From the NCBI GenBank assembly GCA_023381755.1, contig JAMCUF010000037.1:7205-55153 (forward strand): DNA of 47,949 nucleotides. The letters run 5' to 3'. Shown here one piece after another: positions 43,552 through 47,949 of the stretch. How positions within the stretch are numbered: the first letter of the stretch is position 1; each line of letters starts with the position of its first letter. Source of the DNA: Deltaproteobacteria bacterium (lineage in GTDB: Bacteria; SZUA-79; Acidulodesulfobacterales; Acidulodesulfobacteraceae). Made by a program: the position numbers and the translations under genes. The notes under the pieces were generated by a model that ran no database searches, was not told the DNA's origin, and was given only the letters and a program-made list of their open reading frames with translations.

Positions 43552-44709
43552 TTGAACATCGAATCTAACAGACCGTCGGCTGAATCGATACTTAATAAAA
43601 TAAAGTATTCTTCCAGCGGTACAAATATCTTTAGGGTTTATCTCGGGTCAGCTCCGGGTACGGGCAAAACTTATATGATGCTTGAGGACGGCAATTATCT
43701 GAACGGCCACGCCATAGACGTCGTAATAGGTTTTGTCGAAACCCACGGAAGAAAAGAAACGGCGGACGAGATAGGAAAACTTGAAATAGTCCCAAGGAAA
43801 AAAATATATTACAAAGGGGTTGAATTTGAAGAACTCGACGCCGACGCCGTTATGGCAAGGCATCCAAACATTGCACTAATAGATGAACTTGCCCATAATA
43901 ACATTCCGGGTTCTAAAAATCTAAAAAGGTATCAGGACGCCATCGAAATATATAAAGCCGGCATCAATGTTTTTACTACGTTAAATATATTTCATCTTAA
44001 TTCTATTGCAGAAAAGGTGGAATCGGAGCTCGGGATAAAAGTAAGCGAAAGGGTTCCCGATTATATATTGAGTTATGTTACCGAAATCATCAATGTCGAT
44101 ATTCCCGCGGGCGAACTTATAAACAGATTAAGGGGAGGCAAAATTTATTCCAAAGAAAAAGTTCCTGTTGCGCTGGAAAACTTTTTTAAACTTGAAAATC
44201 TTTTAGTATTGAGAGAACTTGCCTTAAGAACCGTTGCCGATGAGCTCAGCACGCAATCTACCGAAATAGGAAATCCGGAGGAAAAACTTGAGTTAAAATC
44301 AAACGAAAGGGTCCTAGTTTTAATAAGTTCCAATCCTGATTCGGCAAGGCTCGTAAGAATAGGTTCGAAACTTGCCGGAAGGCTCAACTCAAATCTTTAT
44401 GTTCTCCATATAAACTTAAAAAGCAGGAATAAGAATAAGCCCGAAAACTATGATCAGGCGCTTGCAAAAAATATCTCCATAGCCGAGAATCTTGGCGCCG
44501 CAGTTTTCAGTTTTCAGGCAAACGATATAGTATCGGGAGTCATAGATTTTATTAAAAGCAATAACATCTCCCATGTTGTTATAGGCGCTACAAATGAAAA
44601 GGCCGGTTTAATAAGTAAATTTTTAAAACAAAGCATAGTGAATAAGTTAATTGACGGCCTTCCCAACGTATCCTTTCATGTTGTTCCGACCACATCCGCT
44701 TCAATTTAA
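43552..44709 (+). CDS. KdpD-type sensor lacking a histidine kinase (KdpD + USP domains)
   Basis: A 385-aa protein matching only the N-terminal third of KdpD. The KdpD nucleotide-binding domain (about residues 25-235) has Walker A GSAPGTGKT (32-40), GFVETHGRKET, NIALIDELAHNNIPGSKN and TTLNIFHLNSI. A universal-stress-protein domain (about 250-380, VLVLISSNPDSARLVRIG, HVVIGATNEK) follows. There are no transmembrane helices, no HisKA or HATPase domain and no kdpE. It could regulate Kdp by direct binding or with a distant kinase, as proposed for short KdpD proteins elsewhere. The TTG start at 43552 is the only reasonable one and has a weak GCGGGG ribosome-binding site. Confidence 0.9.
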   Translation: MNIESNRPSAESILNKIKYSSSGTNIFRVYLGSAPGTGKTYMMLEDGNYLNGHAIDVVIGFVETHGRKETADEIGKLEIVPRKKIYYKGVEFEELDADAVMARHPNIALIDELAHNNIPGSKNLKRYQDAIEIYKAGINVFTTLNIFHLNSIAEKVESELGIKVSERVPDYILSYVTEIINVDIPAGELINRLRGGKIYSKEKVPVALENFFKLENLLVLRELALRTVADELSTQSTEIGNPEEKLELKSNERVLVLISSNPDSARLVRIGSKLAGRLNSNLYVLHINLKSRNKNKPENYDQALAKNISIAENLGAAVFSFQANDIVSGVIDFIKSNNISHVVIGATNEKAGLISKFLKQSIVNKLIDGLPNVSFHVVPTTSASI

Positions 44710-44766
44710 TAAAATCTGATAAAAATTGATGTTATAATTGTTATATAATAATATAAATTAAATAAT

Positions 44767-47673
44767 ATGGGTAATATGGGTATTGGTAATATGGGCGAAA
44801 CCGATAATACTTATAGTAATACTTACAGGAACAAAACATCGGGGGATATTGCGGAAGCAAAGCCCAAAGCAGATGCCTTCGGCACAAGCGGCTTGCGGGG
44901 AGGGGGGAGCGCCAGAACGATAGCCGGCATTATAAAAAGGGTTGTATTTCAAAATACGGAAACCGGTTTCACCATTCTTAATGTTTTTTCAAACGGCAAG
45001 TTTATAACCGCATCGGGCGTATTTTTTGACAAGCCGCTAATAGATTTGAAAATAAAGTTGAAAGGACAATTTGCATACCATAAAAAATACGGCTATCAGT
45101 TTAATTTTACCCAGTATGAAAGCTCAGCGTCAAACACAAGAACGGCAATAATCGAATACTTATCGTCGAATATTTTTAAAGGGATAGGAAGAGCTACCGC
45201 CGGTAAGATTTATGAAAAATTCAAAGAAAAGACATTGGACATAATAGATAATGAACCGGAAAGACTTAGGGACGTTAATGGAATAGGCGCGGTTAAACTC
45301 GGCACCATTTTGGAAGGGCTTAAGGAAAGTTACGGTTTAAGAAAAGCCGTAATGTTTTTTAAACCGTATCAGTTTAGCGACTACCAGATTAAAGCCGTTT
45401 ATAATCAATTTCAGGATAAATCGGTCTTAATTGCGAAGGAAAACCCGTATTTGTTTACCGAGATAAAGGGGATAGGGTTTAAAAAGGCGGATATTATGGC
45501 AGAAAAGTTGGGCATAAAGAGGAATGACCCCAACAGGGTTAAAGAAGCCATAAAATATATTATTAACCAGATTTGCGAGAGTTCCGGAAACTCTTATGTT
45601 TACTATAGGGATATCATGGATGGGATTAAAGAAATCATAGGGGATTTAAAGGAATTTGATCTGAAAAATTATCTGAACGATTTGATAAAGGAAAAAAAGA
45701 TATTATTGGATTTCAAGGAAGCTCCGGGGTTTAAATGCTTTGCCGGCGGAGGCGCCTCGGATTTTAGTAATGTTAAAGATGATAATCAAATAAGGCATGT
45801 AAGGATATACCTGCCGGTTTATTATTACTGCGAGCTGGGAGCGGCAAAAGAGTTGAAAAGGATTGCGAAATACGTGAAGCCGGTTGCGGAAAACGATATT
45901 TACCCGGACGGTGGCAATAACAACGGCAATAATAATGCAAACGCAAATGCCAGCGAAGAGCAGGCCAATGCCAACCCATTCCGGCAGGCCGCGCCTAACC
46001 CGCCGCCAATCCCAAATAAAACTTTATCGGCAGAGGCCTTGGATAAATATCTCGAGCGCGATGAAAATAGAATATCCCTTACGGAAGAACAAAAAATTGC
46101 GGTATTAAACGCCTTACGATATAAAGTTTCCATTATATCCGGGGGCCCCGGCACGGGAAAATCCACCGTAATAAAGACTATTGTAAACTTATGCAAAGAG
46201 AAAAAGATAGCCCTGACCTCATTATCCGGAAAGGCGGCACAAAGGCTTTCGGATATCGTAAACCCGGAGCATGCGGAAGATACCGGAAACGGGACGGATA
46301 TTTCGACCATTCACAGGCTTTTAAAGGCGCAGTATGACAGGCAGACTAACGAATCTTTTTTTACTTATAATGAAAACAACAGGCTTCCGCACGACCTTAT
46401 TGTTATAGATGAAATGAGTATGGTTGATGTAATCATTTTTTATAAATTGTTGAAAGCCGTAAAGGATGCCGCAAATTTAGTTTTTGTGGGAGACGTAAAT
46501 CAAATACCGTCGGTTAGCCCGGGCGATGTTTTGAGGGATTTAATATATTCCGATCCCGGCGACCGCTTTAAAATCAAGACATTTTTTCCGGTAACGTTCT
46601 TAACAAAGGTATTCAGGCAAAACGAGGGTGGCTTGATAAATATAAACGCTCATAACCTTTTAAGCAACAAAGGGTTTATAACCTCCAAAAAGAGCGCCGG
46701 CAAGGGCGAAAGCACCGCACCTGCCGGAAGCGCCGGCGACGGTTCATTTATAATTAAATATAAAAGAGAATACGACGCGCCCAAAGAGGGGAAAAATGAG
46801 CTTTTAAAAGATTTTACCCTTTTTGTTAAAAGGGTCAGCGACAAAAGGATTGGTAAAAAAACGGATAATGCCGGAGATGCGCATGCAGCAATGAGACCCG
46901 CCGCCGGCCTTGCGGTTCCGGTAAGTATCTTCGACGATATCCAGATTCTTACCCCTATGAGGAAAGGGGATTTAGGGTATTTTAACCTGAATAATGTGTT
47001 GCAGGATATATTCAACCCCTTGCCGGCAGCGGGATCTGCCGAAGATATCTTTATTTGTAACGGCGTTCAGTTTAGATTATACGATAAGGTGATGCAGAAA
47101 AAAAATAATTACGACTTTGATGTATTTAACGGCGATACGGGTTATATAGTCGATATCGACCACGCGGCAAAAAGCTTAACCGTTAATTTTTCAAATTATG
47201 GGAATTTTGCTGAAGATAAAAATAAAACCGGCAGCAAGTTTCGAAGCAACTTCACGAGCGTCGTCAGACACCGGAACAGGGCGGTAAACTTTATGGATGC
47301 CGGCAGGCGCATGCCGGATATGCACGCTTGTCAAAACAGCGCTTTAATAAGCACCGGGAATGAAGGGGCGGTAAAATTGGTTAAATATGACTTTCTGGAT
47401 ATTTTCGAGAATATATCGCTGGCATACGCCCTTTCGATTCATAAGGCTCAAGGCAGTGAATTTGATAATGTCATTATATTATTTCATCAGGCCCACTATT
47501 TGATGTTAAAGAAAAATTTATTATATACGGCTATTACCAGGGGAAAGAAAAATGTTGTTATCTTTGGAACGTTTAGGGCATTTAGCATTGCTATAAATTC
47601 AAAGGAAGAGGTAAGGAATTCTGGATTAAAAGACAGGCTTTTGGATGAATACGGAATAAATAATTTTTTATGA
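44767..47673 (+). CDS. recD2: RecD2-type SF1B DNA helicase
   Basis: A 968-aa 5'-3' helicase of the stand-alone RecD2 family, active in recombination and replication-fork repair. The N-terminal OB-like and helix-hairpin-helix part (IIKRVVFQNTETGFTILNV, FKGIGRATAGKIYEKF, NPYLFTEIKGIGFKKAD) is followed by helicase motifs: Walker A GGPGTGKST (about 459-467), STIHRLLK, VIDEMSMVD, GDVNQIPSVSPG, FRQNEGG, and C-terminal SIHKAQGSEFD and YTAITRGKKN. Low-complexity inserts lie at about 382-415 (Asn/Ala/Pro-rich) and 640-660. The first ~45 residues (MGNMGIGNMGE) are unusual and the true start may be downstream. It has no RecB/RecC partners here. Confidence 0.94.
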   Translation: MGNMGIGNMGETDNTYSNTYRNKTSGDIAEAKPKADAFGTSGLRGGGSARTIAGIIKRVVFQNTETGFTILNVFSNGKFITASGVFFDKPLIDLKIKLKGQFAYHKKYGYQFNFTQYESSASNTRTAIIEYLSSNIFKGIGRATAGKIYEKFKEKTLDIIDNEPERLRDVNGIGAVKLGTILEGLKESYGLRKAVMFFKPYQFSDYQIKAVYNQFQDKSVLIAKENPYLFTEIKGIGFKKADIMAEKLGIKRNDPNRVKEAIKYIINQICESSGNSYVYYRDIMDGIKEIIGDLKEFDLKNYLNDLIKEKKILLDFKEAPGFKCFAGGGASDFSNVKDDNQIRHVRIYLPVYYYCELGAAKELKRIAKYVKPVAENDIYPDGGNNNGNNNANANASEEQANANPFRQAAPNPPPIPNKTLSAEALDKYLERDENRISLTEEQKIAVLNALRYKVSIISGGPGTGKSTVIKTIVNLCKEKKIALTSLSGKAAQRLSDIVNPEHAEDTGNGTDISTIHRLLKAQYDRQTNESFFTYNENNRLPHDLIVIDEMSMVDVIIFYKLLKAVKDAANLVFVGDVNQIPSVSPGDVLRDLIYSDPGDRFKIKTFFPVTFLTKVFRQNEGGLININAHNLLSNKGFITSKKSAGKGESTAPAGSAGDGSFIIKYKREYDAPKEGKNELLKDFTLFVKRVSDKRIGKKTDNAGDAHAAMRPAAGLAVPVSIFDDIQILTPMRKGDLGYFNLNNVLQDIFNPLPAAGSAEDIFICNGVQFRLYDKVMQKKNNYDFDVFNGDTGYIVDIDHAAKSLTVNFSNYGNFAEDKNKTGSKFRSNFTSVVRHRNRAVNFMDAGRRMPDMHACQNSALISTGNEGAVKLVKYDFLDIFENISLAYALSIHKAQGSEFDNVIILFHQAHYLMLKKNLLYTAITRGKKNVVIFGTFRAFSIAINSKEEVRNSGLKDRLLDEYGINNFL

Positions 47674-47691
47674 TTTAGGGGTAACAATGGC

Positions 47692-47949
47692 TTGCGTTTT
47701 AACTGGCGGAGAGAGAGGGATGAGCGTCTTTTGGACGCTAAAAGCGACGAACCCTCTGACGCCCTTCGGGCTTACGGGTTCGAATCCAACTACCCTTAAT
47801 TAAATATCCGACTTAGCTTATATTGCGTTTTAACTGGCGGAGAGAGAGGGATGAGCGTCTTTTGGACGCTAAAAGCGACGAACCCTCTGACGCCCTTCGG
47901 GCTTACGGGTTCGAATCCAACTACCCTTAATTAAATATCCGACTTAGCT
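47692..47949. repeat. tandem 131-bp repeat with a tRNA 3'-end-like motif
   Basis: A 131-base unit (47692-47822) is followed by an identical copy to the window end (127 bases, 47823-47949). On the - strand each unit carries TCTCTCC-G-CCA like a tRNA acceptor 3' strand (47704-47714), a T-stem GAGGG (47752-47756)/CCCTC (47715-47719), and a loop TTCG...AT (47720-47751) in which 26 bases replace the single expected A. The insert holds the hairpin AGCGTC/GACGCT. Next to it is a GCCC-TTC-GGGC hairpin (47761-47771). No 5' half of a tRNA is found, so this is not an intact tRNA gene. Confidence 0.75.

Noticed and set aside
47700-47800. A + strand tRNA-Lys(UUU) in the 131-bp unit (5-base stem AGCGT/ACGCT with loop CTTTTGG)
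   Set aside because: There is no acceptor stem, the D-stem does not pair and the T-stem has only two or three pairs, so it is not a functional tRNA.

Overview
The window is chromosomal DNA from an AT-rich, Gram-negative bacterium. Support comes from an outer-membrane porin, a lipoprotein, periplasmic CtpA and deacetylase-type proteins, AccA, TypA and FdAB-independent core genes. Coding is dense, TTG and GTG starts are frequent, and many conserved enzymes carry low-complexity Asn/Gly/Asp-rich or GC-rich inserts. The gene content fits an uncultured, probably deltaproteobacterial-type lineage. There is no rRNA or marker tree here, so the placement is inference only. The left edge cuts guaB. The right edge stops inside a tandem repeat in a way that looks like a contig end.

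Layout. 1-9.1 kb: guaB (partial)-guaA-dnaE-accA-cobQ on the + strand (purine synthesis, replication, fatty-acid initiation, cobalamin). 9.1-9.8 kb: thiE on the - strand. 9.8-18.7 kb: a small Ala/Lys/Pro-rich lipoprotein with its own promoter and terminator, ctpA, a divergent polysaccharide deacetylase, pyrF, an RlmB-type rRNA methylase, a cold-shock protein with a structured leader, typA, a nitrilase-family amidohydrolase and a RimI-like acetyltransferase. 18.7-21.9 kb: a single-polypeptide PyrK-PyrD fusion, a MagIII/EndoIII-like DNA glycosylase and a DUF2784 membrane protein.

21.9-24.3 kb is a decayed mobile-element zone ending at a tRNA-Pro(GGG). It holds an IS256 transposase fragment, an ORF6N-domain gene, IS21-like end sequences, a promoter plus start with no gene body, and an integrase stub fused by deletion to a TIGR04255-like stub. 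24.4-27.1 kb holds hsp20, a tetR-dsrE pair with a candidate autoregulatory operator, and the mpg (AAG) glycosylase gene. 27.3-34.2 kb encodes an AddB-like nuclease and an AddA/UvrD-like helicase. 34.3-36.6 kb is a membrane-bound PAS-PAS-GGDEF-EAL protein.

36.7-44.7 kb is a potassium-uptake locus. It has kdpF, a second 28-aa membrane peptide, kdpA, kdpC and kdpB in that unusual order, an outer-membrane porin, and a KdpD protein that has only the N-terminal sensor and USP domains and no histidine kinase. 44.8-47.7 kb encodes RecD2. The last about 260 bases are a 131-bp tandem repeat carrying a tRNA 3'-end-like motif. Uridylate genes (pyrF, pyrKD) and recombination/repair genes (mpg, addB, addA, recD2, magIII-like) are scattered through the window rather than grouped in one operon.
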